Below, piece after piece: positions 1-5,320 of a stretch of DNA of 5,650 bases. Source of the DNA: Bacillota bacterium. GTDB lineage: Bacteria > Bacillota > Clostridia > Christensenellales > CAG-138. The notes below the pieces were generated by a model. That model had not been told where the DNA came from, ran no database searches, and worked only from the letters and a program-made list of their open reading frames with translations. The stretch's first letter is position 1. Each line of letters opens with the position of its first letter. Position numbers and translations under genes: made by a program. The stretch lies in NCBI GenBank assembly GCA_016288175.1, contig JAEEYN010000102.1:1-5650 (forward strand), given 5' to 3'.

Positions 1-12
1 ATTCATAAAATG

Positions 13-51
13 TTCCAAACGAAAATTGCCACCCCCATACGGAGGTGGCAA
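13..51 (-). terminator. Intrinsic terminator of ssrA
   Basis: Read on the minus strand, an 11-bp stem (arms at 41-51 and 26-36, loop 37-40) is followed by TTTTCGTTT. The one imperfect pair, C34 with A43, becomes a G-U wobble only in the minus-strand RNA, so the hairpin fits a minus transcript better. It lies 76 bases beyond the mature tmRNA 3' end. The precursor would therefore carry a 3' trailer that is trimmed. The plus strand also has a short T run (53-57), so weak bidirectional action is possible. Confidence 0.75.
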
Positions 52-127
52 AATTTTTGCGTCCTCAAATCATCACCTTTACTGCGAACCCGGTGGGCCA
101 GAAATAAAAGTTCGTCTGATTCTGCTT

Positions 128-482
128 TGGTGGAGGCGAGGGGAATCGAACCCCTGTCCGAAAAACTGTCTGCAAGACTTTCTACGAGCGTAGTCGGTAT
201 TTTAACGTTCCCTCCGCGGCTCTCCTGCCGACAGGATAGCCGCTTCAGTAGTCCCTTTATCCCACCCCGGGCGAGGCAGACCGGAGCTGGTTCCCCACAT
301 TGATGACGCCCGTATCCGCAGTCGTGGGCAGCTGCGGGCGGACGGCCGCGCTAATTAAGCAGCGGCGGGTACGAAATGATATTCGTCAGTTATATTTAAG
401 AATTTCCCGCTTTTAGCGAAGCTCGGGGCTTCGGCTCGCTTATCCGGCATCCACGATCCCCGTCGAAACCATGTACGCCCCC
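128..482 (-). ncRNA. ssrA: Transfer-messenger RNA (tmRNA, SsrA)
   Basis: This RNA acts as both tRNA-Ala and mRNA. With SmpB it enters stalled ribosomes, releases the broken mRNA and adds a degradation tag to the nascent protein. The 5' end GGGGGCGTACATGGTTTCGA (482 downward) is the conserved tmRNA start. The 3' end carries a T-arm with GGTTCGATTCC and ends in an encoded CCA at 128-130. The first seven bases pair with CGCCTCC next to ACCA, giving a 7-bp acceptor stem. That stem includes a G-U wobble at the third pair, the alanine identity element read by alanyl-tRNA synthetase. The gene is one continuous piece of 355 nt, the usual size, so it is not a permuted two-piece form. GC-rich segments between the tag frame and the tRNA-like 3' part are consistent with the pseudoknot region. 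It has its own promoter and terminator and is probably monocistronic. Confidence 0.97.
355..387 (-). other. tmRNA proteolysis-tag reading frame
   Basis: Inside the tmRNA, the frame ending at the TAA at 355-357 reads D-E-Y-H-F-V-P-A-A-A if GAC (385-387) is the resume codon, giving (A)DEYHFVPAAA after the tRNA-borne alanine. The stop is followed by TTAGC, as in many tmRNAs. The final Ala-Ala fits recognition by ClpXP-type proteases, although the common ending in this group is A-L-A-A. The stop and frame are clear. The resume codon is inferred by analogy with Clostridia tags that begin with Asp, and it could lie one or two codons upstream (ACT or ATA). Confidence 0.75.
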
Positions 483-493
483 ATAGCCCGCGT

Positions 494-522
494 ATTATAT
501 CATCAATGAAAGCTTTTTGCAA
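494..522 (-). promoter_or_regulatory. Sigma-A-type promoter of ssrA
   Basis: On the minus strand the -35 box is TTGCAA (517-522), the spacer is 17 bases, and the -10 box is a perfect TATAAT (494-499). Transcription would begin near 486-488, a few bases before the mature tmRNA 5' end at 482. This leaves only a very short leader for RNase P to remove. The quality of the promoter fits an abundant stable RNA. Confidence 0.88.
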
Positions 523-580
523 GCCTTAGCAGATTATTCATCGGGAATCTCGGATGACGGCGGAAGGCGGGGCGAAGCTG

Positions 581-605
581 AAAAAGGAAACGCCGAAGCG
601 TTTCC
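581..605 (-). terminator. Intrinsic terminator of the zinc-ribbon gene at 640-1569
   Basis: On the minus strand GGAAACGC, loop TTCG, GCGTTTCC forms a perfect 8-bp stem with a stable UUCG tetraloop, followed directly by TTTTT (581-585). It lies 34 bases after the stop codon at 640-642. It separates this gene from the ssrA promoter, which begins about 60 bases further on in the same direction. Confidence 0.9.
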
Positions 606-639
606 CTCTAAAAACCCTATATCGGATTGGAAATAAGCA

Positions 640-1569
640 TCAAAGCTTGCCCTCTTTGAAGTTCTTCTTGGTTGCAAACGTTGCGATAAGGCCGATCGCG
701 CCCCAAAGCGCAAAGAAGATTCCGAAGCCGATGCCCATCCATTTAACAATGTTGAATTGCTCACCCATTCCGCCGATCACAAAACCGGCAACGATGAATA
801 TGACGGCAAAGATCAGGTACATGATGCTGTTGCGGATGCCGCGCTTCGCCTGCTTGTTAAGGCTCTCCTGCCCGGCTTCAGGGTCGATCACGGAAATGGC
901 TTTTGAAAGCTGGACGGCGTCCATATGGGATTCGGGATAATTGGTGCAGTCCTTCAGCAGCGAAAGAGCGGGCTCTTTGAATCTAAAACTGTTGTAGATT
1001 GCATTTCCGGCAGCATACTCCATATTGTAGGCAGCCATGGAGCGCTGCTTGAACTCCGCGGACGCTCCGTCGACGGTGCTGAATTTGAGATAGTGGTTCC
1101 TTGCGGTGTCAATGAATGCAGAGCGGAGGTTGCGGAGCGCTCCGGCGATCTCGGTGCAGACGGCCTGCTGCTGGCCGGCAGGAACGCCGGACTTGATCAG
1201 CGCCATCGTGTTCGGAATGCAGTTCGCGACCTTGCTGCATTCGCCCGTCATATCAATGAGCCTTGCGGACGCTGCACGATAATAAACGGAATAAAAGTAG
1301 GATTCCCAGTTCTTGCCGTCAAGTGTTTTGGCGAGCTCGTAATACTGCGCGGCATTTTGCGAATTGCCTTCCTGCTTGGCCTGCCTTGCGAGGGTCAGAT
1401 AATTGTTGAGCGCGCCGGACTGATCGACCTTGACGGATCCTTCGACTTCGACCATGAGCTTCTTTGCATTCTCGACCGTGTACTTCGTTCCGCAGCTTTG
1501 GCAGACGTAGAATTCGCCGTCCTTGACAACGTCGTGGCTCGAGCACATTTCGCATACGATTGCTTTCAT
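640..1569 (-). CDS. Zinc-ribbon membrane protein with helical middle domain, function unknown
   Basis: A 309-residue protein. The N-terminus carries a TFIIB/rubredoxin-like zinc ribbon with Cys6, Cys9, Cys23 and Cys26 (CEMC and CQSC). Residues about 55-88 look like one tetratricopeptide-type helical hairpin (NYLTLARQAKQEGNSQNAAQYYELAK), and the rest to about 240 is soluble and mostly helical. Two hydrophobic helices follow at about 248-268 and 276-298, then a short basic tail, so both ends probably face the cytoplasm with the domain anchored to the membrane. This arrangement is familiar in Firmicutes proteins annotated only as TFIIB-type zinc-ribbon proteins; no reaction is known to me. The start is ATG at 1567-1569 because AGGAGG (1577-1582) sits seven bases upstream. 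The frame stays open for 38 more codons back to a TTG, but that stretch contains the leader hairpin and has no ribosome binding site. Divergent from the membrane zinc-ribbon gene at 1981. Confidence 0.9.
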   Translation of the reverse strand: MKAIVCEMCSSHDVVKDGEFYVCQSCGTKYTVENAKKLMVEVEGSVKVDQSGALNNYLTLARQAKQEGNSQNAAQYYELAKTLDGKNWESYFYSVYYRAASARLIDMTGECSKVANCIPNTMALIKSGVPAGQQQAVCTEIAGALRNLRSAFIDTARNHYLKFSTVDGASAEFKQRSMAAYNMEYAAGNAIYNSFRFKEPALSLLKDCTNYPESHMDAVQLSKAISVIDPEAGQESLNKQAKRGIRNSIMYLIFAVIFIVAGFVIGGMGEQFNIVKWMGIGFGIFFALWGAIGLIATFATKKNFKEGKL

Positions 1570-1576
1570 CTTGTTT

Positions 1577-1582
1577 CCTCCT
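1577..1582 (-). promoter_or_regulatory. Ribosome binding site fixing the start at 1569
   Basis: A perfect AGGAGG on the minus strand, seven bases before ATG. It lies only nine bases after the T run of the leader hairpin (1592-1620) and decides against longer in-frame starts further upstream. Confidence 0.9.
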
Positions 1583-1591
1583 GTTGAAACT

Positions 1592-1620
1592 AAAAAGTGT
1601 GGTTCCAAACGGAACCACAC
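1592..1620 (-). terminator. Terminator-like hairpin in the leader (candidate attenuator)
   Basis: On the minus strand GTGTGGTTCC, loop GTTT, GGAACCACAC is a perfect 10-bp stem followed directly by TTTTT. This is the form of an intrinsic terminator, but it lies downstream of the likely promoter (1760-1789) and just upstream of the ribosome binding site of the gene it precedes. It would stop most transcripts before the gene unless disrupted, which suggests attenuation. The motif TGGTTCC of its 5' arm is repeated at 1686-1692 upstream and could compete for the 3' arm. No separate gene that it could be ending is visible upstream, unless a short leader RNA is itself the product. Confidence 0.7.
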
Positions 1621-1645
1621 CCGCAAAATGCATAGTCCCGTTTGT

Positions 1646-1754
1646 TGCCACACAAACATTCGGTACGTCAAATTGAACGCCAAATTGGAACCAGCCTTTT
1701 TGCCAAAAGCAAAGCGCGGTCAATTCGACTGAACCGATATTCGTTTGTGTGGCA
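1646..1754 (-). promoter_or_regulatory. Long imperfect inverted repeat forming a leader hairpin
   Basis: TGCCACACAAAC (1646-1657) and GTTTGTGTGGCA (1743-1754) are perfect 12-bp complements. Moving inward, further blocks pair: UCGGU with ACCGA, UCGAAUUGA with UCAAUUUGA (one G-U pair), and CGC with GCG, giving about 30 pairs broken by small internal loops. The arms run to about 1716 and 1681. The apical part holds a smaller stem, GCUUUU/AAAGGC, and an unpaired UGGUUCC. With the promoter at 1760-1789 the RNA would begin almost exactly at the foot of this hairpin. I infer a structured 5' leader; a decayed foldback element is the alternative. It matches no riboswitch class I can recognise by eye. 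Confidence 0.6.
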
Positions 1755-1759
1755 GAAAC

Positions 1760-1789
1760 AGTATACCACACCTCGCCCGGAGTTTTCAA
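1760..1789 (-). promoter_or_regulatory. Promoter of the minus-strand zinc-ribbon gene
   Basis: On the minus strand TTGAAA (1784-1789), an 18-base spacer and TATACT (1760-1765) form a good sigma-A-type promoter. The predicted start is near 1753, giving a 5' leader of about 185 bases that contains both the long hairpin and the terminator-like hairpin. The arm of a 9-bp inverted repeat (1775-1783) lies in the spacer. Confidence 0.65.
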
Positions 1790-1879
1790 TAGAAACTGCC
1801 CGAAAAACGAAAATGACCGGATACGACGGGCCGACTCCGGGCACGCGCGCGCTTTCATCCGACCGCTTCAATAAAAGCC

Positions 1880-1908
1880 TTGTAAAGTCAAGTTTGTTGC
1901 GTTATAAT
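1880..1908 (+). promoter_or_regulatory. Promoter of the plus-strand zinc-ribbon gene
   Basis: TTGTAA (1880-1885), a 17-base spacer and a perfect TATAAT (1903-1908) form a strong sigma-A-type promoter. Transcription would start around 1914-1916, about 65 bases before the ATG at 1981. The remainder of the 411-base intergenic region (about 1790-1879) holds no gene I can support. Confidence 0.85.
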
Positions 1909-1915
1909 TAAAAGG

Positions 1916-1984
1916 ATGTATGGCAAAGTGCGGAAGAGCGGGATCTGCCCGGCATCGATTTCGGAAAGGAAGCGAATCCAATGA
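1916..1984 (+). CDS. Possible 22-codon leader ORF overlapping the next start (ATGA)
   Basis: An ATG at 1916, almost at the predicted transcription start, opens 22 codons (starting MYGKVRKSG, rich in Lys and Arg) that end at a TGA at 1982-1984. This TGA overlaps the ATG of the zinc-ribbon gene at 1981 in an ATGA arrangement typical of translational coupling. If transcription starts at 1914-1916 the ORF would be leaderless or nearly so. The downstream gene has its own AAAGGA site (1965-1970), so coupling is not required. There is no homology evidence, and a short chance ORF cannot be excluded. Confidence 0.25.
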   Translation: MYGKVRKSGICPASISERKRIQ

Positions 1985-2859
1985 AATACTGCATGAAATG
2001 CGGTAAAGCCAATACCGACGCCGATTTGTTCTGCGCATTTTGCGGAGAGAAGCTTTACAGCGGCGACAAGATCAGGCATACAAGAACTCAAGAACAGGCG
2101 CAGCAGCCTGAAGCGGCATTCGATCCTGAGCCGATCCCCGAGAAGCCGGAAACGCGCAGACCCGTTTATACAGATAACGGCAAATGGCCGAAGCTTTCGA
2201 TCGTAATGCTTGCGATCGCTTCGGCAGCGGCGCTCGGATACATGATTTATTATATCGTCAGCATGAATAAGAACAACAGTAATGGATTTAGCTTATTCAA
2301 TATAGCTTTCTTGCTCATGTTGGCGACTGTTCCTGCTGAATTCCTGATCGTTTGCCTTACTAGGAAGAAACAAGCTGCGTTAACGGCGATTCCTTTTATC
2401 GTTATTTGTATTCCGTCAGTTATGATGGTTATTGATTCCATTAGCCATGCAACAAAGGAATTTTATCATATTGATATGACGACAGTGTTGCTATTTCTGG
2501 AAATTGCCGCTGCATGCATTGCATACATCATCTATACAATGACAAAAAAACGCGGCGCCGCAATGCCATTATCATTCATCGGAATTTGCTCAGCGGCAGC
2601 GGGATTCATCCTGCACTATGCAGGCAGCTTCTTTTCGACATATCTTTGGGCTGCACATGCATTGCATCATTCCTCTTATGCAAAGATCAATGGTGAGGCT
2701 GTTACTGATAGTGTAGTCTCCAAATACTTTGGCGCGTCGATGGAAATGCTGGCGGCCTTTATTATCTTCCTCCTTTTCCTCATCGGCACCGCCGTCAACC
2801 TTTGGACCTTATACAAGGACCGCAACTGCGCAGCCGCTGCTGAAACTCCCGCCGCGTAA
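1981..2859 (+). CDS. Zinc-ribbon protein with about six membrane segments, function unknown
   Basis: A 292-residue protein. The first 22 residues form a zinc ribbon with Cys4, Cys7, Cys18 and Cys21 (CMKC and CAFC), of the short kind found at the N-terminus of many Firmicutes membrane proteins. A polar, proline-rich linker (about 28-68) follows, then hydrophobic segments at about 72-94, 103-126, 132-152, 167-186, 194-217 and 254-277. A loop at about 218-253 is His-rich at its start (HALHH) and probably extracellular, because six segments put both ends in the cytoplasm. The tail is alanine-rich. The start is ATG at 1981, ten bases after AAAGGA. By hand count, sample lines across the membrane region are about 35-38% GC, well below the nfn genes downstream, so transfer or relaxed selection is possible. 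No terminator is visible before nfnA, so read-through may occur. I do not recognise a specific family. Confidence 0.88.
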   Translation: MKYCMKCGKANTDADLFCAFCGEKLYSGDKIRHTRTQEQAQQPEAAFDPEPIPEKPETRRPVYTDNGKWPKLSIVMLAIASAAALGYMIYYIVSMNKNNSNGFSLFNIAFLLMLATVPAEFLIVCLTRKKQAALTAIPFIVICIPSVMMVIDSISHATKEFYHIDMTTVLLFLEIAAACIAYIIYTMTKKRGAAMPLSFIGICSAAAGFILHYAGSFFSTYLWAAHALHHSSYAKINGEAVTDSVVSKYFGASMEMLAAFIIFLLFLIGTAVNLWTLYKDRNCAAAAETPAA

Positions 2860-2922
2860 AGCGGAACAGCAAACATGATTTCATTCCCTCATGGGAAAAA
2901 AGATAACACTTAATCAATCACG

Positions 2923-2928
2923 AAAGGA
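2923..2928 (+). promoter_or_regulatory. Ribosome binding site selecting the GTG start of nfnA
   Basis: AAAGGA lies seven bases before GTG at 2936. The in-frame ATG at 2891 has no comparable site and would add 15 residues that are not part of the conserved fold. The gap between 2859 and 2936 shows neither a convincing terminator nor a good promoter. Confidence 0.75.
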
Positions 2929-2935
2929 CATTGCC

Positions 2936-3784
2936 GTGTACAGAATCGCAAGCAAAAAGGCCCTGAATCCGACCGTGACGCAGATGGAGATCGTTTCTCC
3001 TCTCGTTGCGAAGAAAGCAAAGCCGGGCCAGTTCATCATCCTCCGCGTGGATGAAGAAGGCGAACGCATACCTCTTACCGTCGCCGGAACGGATCCCGAA
3101 AAGGGAACGGTCAAGATCATTTTCCAGATCGTCGGCGCAACGACCGAAAAGCTCAACCATAAGGAAGAGGGCGAGTTCATTCAGGATTTCGTCGGTCCGC
3201 TCGGCGTTGCGACGCATACCGAGGGCATTAAAAAGGTCTGCATCGTCGGCGGCGGCGTCGGCTGCGCGATCGCGATGCCCGTTGCGCAGGAATTCCATCG
3301 CCTCGGCGCGGAGGTCACTTCGATCATCGGCTTCCGCAATAAGGATCTGCTGATCCTGGAGGACGAATTCCGCGAGTGCTCCGACAGGCTCGTCGTCATG
3401 ACGGACGACGGCTCCTATGCGCGCCACGGCAACGTCACCGTTCCGCTGAAGGAAATGCTTGAGGCGGGGGAGAAGTTCGATATGATCATCACGATCGGTC
3501 CCCTTATCATGATGAAATTCGTGACTCTGACCGCGAAGCCCTTCGGCGTTCCGGTGACTGTTTCGATGAACCCGATCATGATCGACGGAACCGGCATGTG
3601 CGGCGGCTGCCGCCTGACCCTCAACCGCGACGGCGAACGGATCACGAAGTTCGCCTGCGTAGACGGGCCGGATTTCAACGGTTACGAAGTGGATTTCGAC
3701 GAGGCGATGAGCCGCGGCAGGATGTATTTCGATTTTGAACGCAAGGCGCATGAAGAGACCTGCAATCTCTTCAAAAAAGCCTGA
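2936..3784 (+). CDS. nfnA: NfnA, FAD/[2Fe-2S] subunit of NADH-dependent ferredoxin:NADP+ oxidoreductase
   Basis: Small subunit of the cytoplasmic NfnAB complex. The complex couples NADPH oxidation to reduction of both ferredoxin and NAD+ by flavin-based electron bifurcation, or runs in reverse. This 282-residue protein has the ferredoxin-reductase layout. An FAD-binding barrel carries GQF (31-33) and RIPLT (44-48), followed by GPLG at 87-90. The nucleotide-binding domain has GGGVGCA at 105-111. The C-terminal [2Fe-2S] site has Cys222, Cys225 and Cys241. Asp217 stands where the related dihydroorotate dehydrogenase subunit PyrK has its first cluster cysteine; an Asp ligand is a recognised Nfn feature. 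The start is taken as GTG at 2936 (AAAGGA seven bases upstream), giving the usual N-terminus MYRI. nfnB follows after 19 bases. PyrK is the alternative reading, but the Asp and the nfnB partner argue against it. Confidence 0.93.
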   Translation: MYRIASKKALNPTVTQMEIVSPLVAKKAKPGQFIILRVDEEGERIPLTVAGTDPEKGTVKIIFQIVGATTEKLNHKEEGEFIQDFVGPLGVATHTEGIKKVCIVGGGVGCAIAMPVAQEFHRLGAEVTSIIGFRNKDLLILEDEFRECSDRLVVMTDDGSYARHGNVTVPLKEMLEAGEKFDMIITIGPLIMMKFVTLTAKPFGVPVTVSMNPIMIDGTGMCGGCRLTLNRDGERITKFACVDGPDFNGYEVDFDEAMSRGRMYFDFERKAHEETCNLFKKA

Positions 3785-3803
3785 GAAGGGGGAGGGGAAG
3801 AAT

Positions 3804-5213
3804 ATGGCACTCGATCCGAAAAAACACGAAATGCCCACTCAGGCTCCGGAGGTCAGGGCGCATAACTTCAACGAGGTCGCCCTCGGCTACACGGAAGAGA
3901 TGGCCGTTGCGGAAGCGCAGCGCTGCCTGAACTGCAAGAATATGCCCTGCGTCGCGGGCTGCCCCGTGAACGTCAATATTCCCGGCTTTATCAGCAGGAT
4001 AAAGGAAAAGGATTACGAAGGCGCGATATTGATCATTTCAAGGACTTCGACACTGCCCGCCGTCTGCGGCCGCGTTTGTCCGCAGGAGACGCAGTGCGAA
4101 TCGAAGTGCACCATGGGCATAAAGTTCGAGCCCGTCGGCATCGGAAGGCTTGAACGCTTCGTCGCGGACTGGTACAACAGCCAGGAGGAAAAGCCCGTTC
4201 TGCCGATCGAACCGAACGGCCATAGAGTTGCGGTCGTCGGTTCCGGTCCTTCCGGCCTCACCTGCGCTGGCGATCTTGCCCGCCTCGGCTACAAGGTCAC
4301 GGTCTTCGAGGCGCTCCATACCGCCGGCGGCGTGCTCGTCTACGGCATCCCGGAATTCCGTCTGCCGAAGGCGATCGTCGCGCAGGAGGTCGAAACGCTC
4401 AAAAAGAACGGTGTCGATATCGAAACGAACGTTGTTATCGGCAAAACTCTGACTATCGACGAGCTCTTTGAAATGGGCTATGAAGCCGTATTCATCGGCT
4501 CCGGCGCGGGTCTTCCGAATTTCATGAATATCCCCGGCGAAAGTCTCAAGGGAGTCTATTCCGCAAACGAGTTTTTGACCCGCTCGAACCTGATGAAGGC
4601 ATATCGCGATAACCCCGTTACGCCGATCATGAAGGGCGGCAAGGTCGCCGTCGTCGGCGGCGGCAACGTCGCGATGGACGCCGCGAGGACCGCGCTGCGC
4701 CTCGGCGCGGAGAAGGTATATATCGTTTACCGCCGTTCGATGGACGAGCTGCCCGCAAGGCGCGAGGAAGTCGAACACGCGATGGAGGAAGGCATCGATT
4801 TCCGCCTTCTCAACAATCCCGTGGAGATCCTTGGCTACAATAATCCCGATGATCCGCGCGACCCGAAGAACGGCTTCGTGACCGGCATGCGCTGCATCCG
4901 CATGGAGCTCGGCGAACCCGACGCAAAGGGCAGAAGGCGCCCCGTTCCGATCCCCGGCAGCGAATTCACTCTGGACGTCGATACGGTCATCATGGCCATC
5001 GGCACGAGCCCGAATCCGCTCATCAAGAACACGACGGCGGGCCTCGAGGTCAATAAGCACGGCGGCATCATCGTCAACGAAGCGGGCCTCACCTCCCGCG
5101 AAGGCGTTTACGCCGGCGGCGACGCGGTAACAGGCGCAGCGACGGTCATCTCCGCGATGGGCGCGGGCAAAACGGCCGCGAAGGCGATCGACGAATATCT
5201 GAGCAAGAAATAA
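3804..5213 (+). CDS. nfnB: NfnB, bifurcating FAD/[4Fe-4S] subunit of NADH-dependent ferredoxin:NADP+ oxidoreductase
   Basis: Large subunit of NfnAB, related to the small subunit of glutamate synthase (GltD). It binds NADPH, the bifurcating FAD and two [4Fe-4S] clusters. In the 469-residue product the N-terminal cluster cysteines are visible as Cys41, Cys44, Cys49 and Cys53, and a second set as Cys88, Cys92, Cys98 and Cys102. The FAD Rossmann motif GSGPSG is at 146-151 and the NADPH motif GGGNVA at 285-290. A C-terminal GGD at 438-440 contacts FAD in this family. The length is full and no residue is obviously missing. The start is ATG at 3804, with a purine-rich GGGGGAGGGG stretch (3788-3797) upstream. 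The frame is open further upstream but overlaps nfnA. Databases often name such proteins NADPH-dependent glutamate synthase; the nfnA partner and the absence of gltB favour Nfn. Confidence 0.94.
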   Translation: MALDPKKHEMPTQAPEVRAHNFNEVALGYTEEMAVAEAQRCLNCKNMPCVAGCPVNVNIPGFISRIKEKDYEGAILIISRTSTLPAVCGRVCPQETQCESKCTMGIKFEPVGIGRLERFVADWYNSQEEKPVLPIEPNGHRVAVVGSGPSGLTCAGDLARLGYKVTVFEALHTAGGVLVYGIPEFRLPKAIVAQEVETLKKNGVDIETNVVIGKTLTIDELFEMGYEAVFIGSGAGLPNFMNIPGESLKGVYSANEFLTRSNLMKAYRDNPVTPIMKGGKVAVVGGGNVAMDAARTALRLGAEKVYIVYRRSMDELPARREEVEHAMEEGIDFRLLNNPVEILGYNNPDDPRDPKNGFVTGMRCIRMELGEPDAKGRRRPVPIPGSEFTLDVDTVIMAIGTSPNPLIKNTTAGLEVNKHGGIIVNEAGLTSREGVYAGGDAVTGAATVISAMGAGKTAAKAIDEYLSKK

Positions 5214-5229
5214 AAACCGAATAACAGGG

Positions 5230-5256
5230 GGAGCGGGCAGAAGCCCGCTCCTTTCA
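5230..5256 (+). terminator. Intrinsic terminator of nfnAB
   Basis: GGAGCGGGC (5230-5238), loop AGAA, GCCCGCTCC (5243-5251) is a perfect 9-bp GC-rich stem 16 bases after the nfnB stop. It is followed by TTTCATATTTCG. The T run is short and interrupted, but the stem is strong. Confidence 0.8.
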
Positions 5257-5270
5257 TATTTCGTTGAAAA

Positions 5271-5293
5271 CAAAAAACCGCCTTTCGGCGGTT
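5271..5293 (-). terminator. Intrinsic terminator of the double zinc-ribbon gene
   Basis: On the minus strand AACCGCC, loop GAAA, GGCGGTT forms a 7-bp stem with a stable GNRA tetraloop. It continues into a run of six T residues, partly inside the stem. It lies 27 bases beyond the stop at 5321-5323 and back to back with the nfnB terminator, so the convergent transcripts are insulated from each other. Confidence 0.88.
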
Positions 5294-5320
5294 CATTTCC
5301 GGTTAATGCCGGGGCCGGGC

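Noticed and set aside
10..303. A 97-codon plus-strand frame across the tmRNA
   Set aside because: It overlaps the conserved 3' half of ssrA and its terminator, so it is not a gene.
925..1587. A 220-codon plus-strand frame opposite the zinc-ribbon gene
   Set aside because: The opposite strand encodes a protein with a clear zinc ribbon, helices, ribosome binding site and terminator; this frame has none of these.
1570..1683. 38-codon in-frame N-terminal extension of the zinc-ribbon protein from a TTG at 1683
   Set aside because: It has no ribosome binding site and crosses the terminator hairpin, and a perfect AGGAGG directs initiation at 1569. The open frame is probably chance.
1592..1754. T-box riboswitch in the same leader
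   Set aside because: The GGTGTGGTTCC stretch near a terminator recalls a T-box, but the terminator is a simple 10-bp stem with a tetraloop. I see no specifier Stem I motifs, and the gene is not an aminoacyl-tRNA or amino-acid gene.
2877..2894. CATGA...TCATG inverted repeat before nfnA as a terminator
   Set aside because: The stem is only five pairs, AT-rich, and followed by A residues rather than T.
2891..2935. ATG start for nfnA at 2891
   Set aside because: It has no ribosome binding site and adds 15 residues outside the conserved fold; GTG at 2936 has AAAGGA at good spacing.
2918..3838. A 306-codon open frame on the minus strand opposite nfnA
   Set aside because: It is a mirror frame of nfnA, rich in Arg, Asp, Ala and His as expected for antisense of GC-rich coding DNA, with no motif.
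3804..5213. Glutamate synthase small subunit (gltD)
   Set aside because: The families are close, but the gene is directly coupled to nfnA and no gltB is present, so NfnB is the better call.
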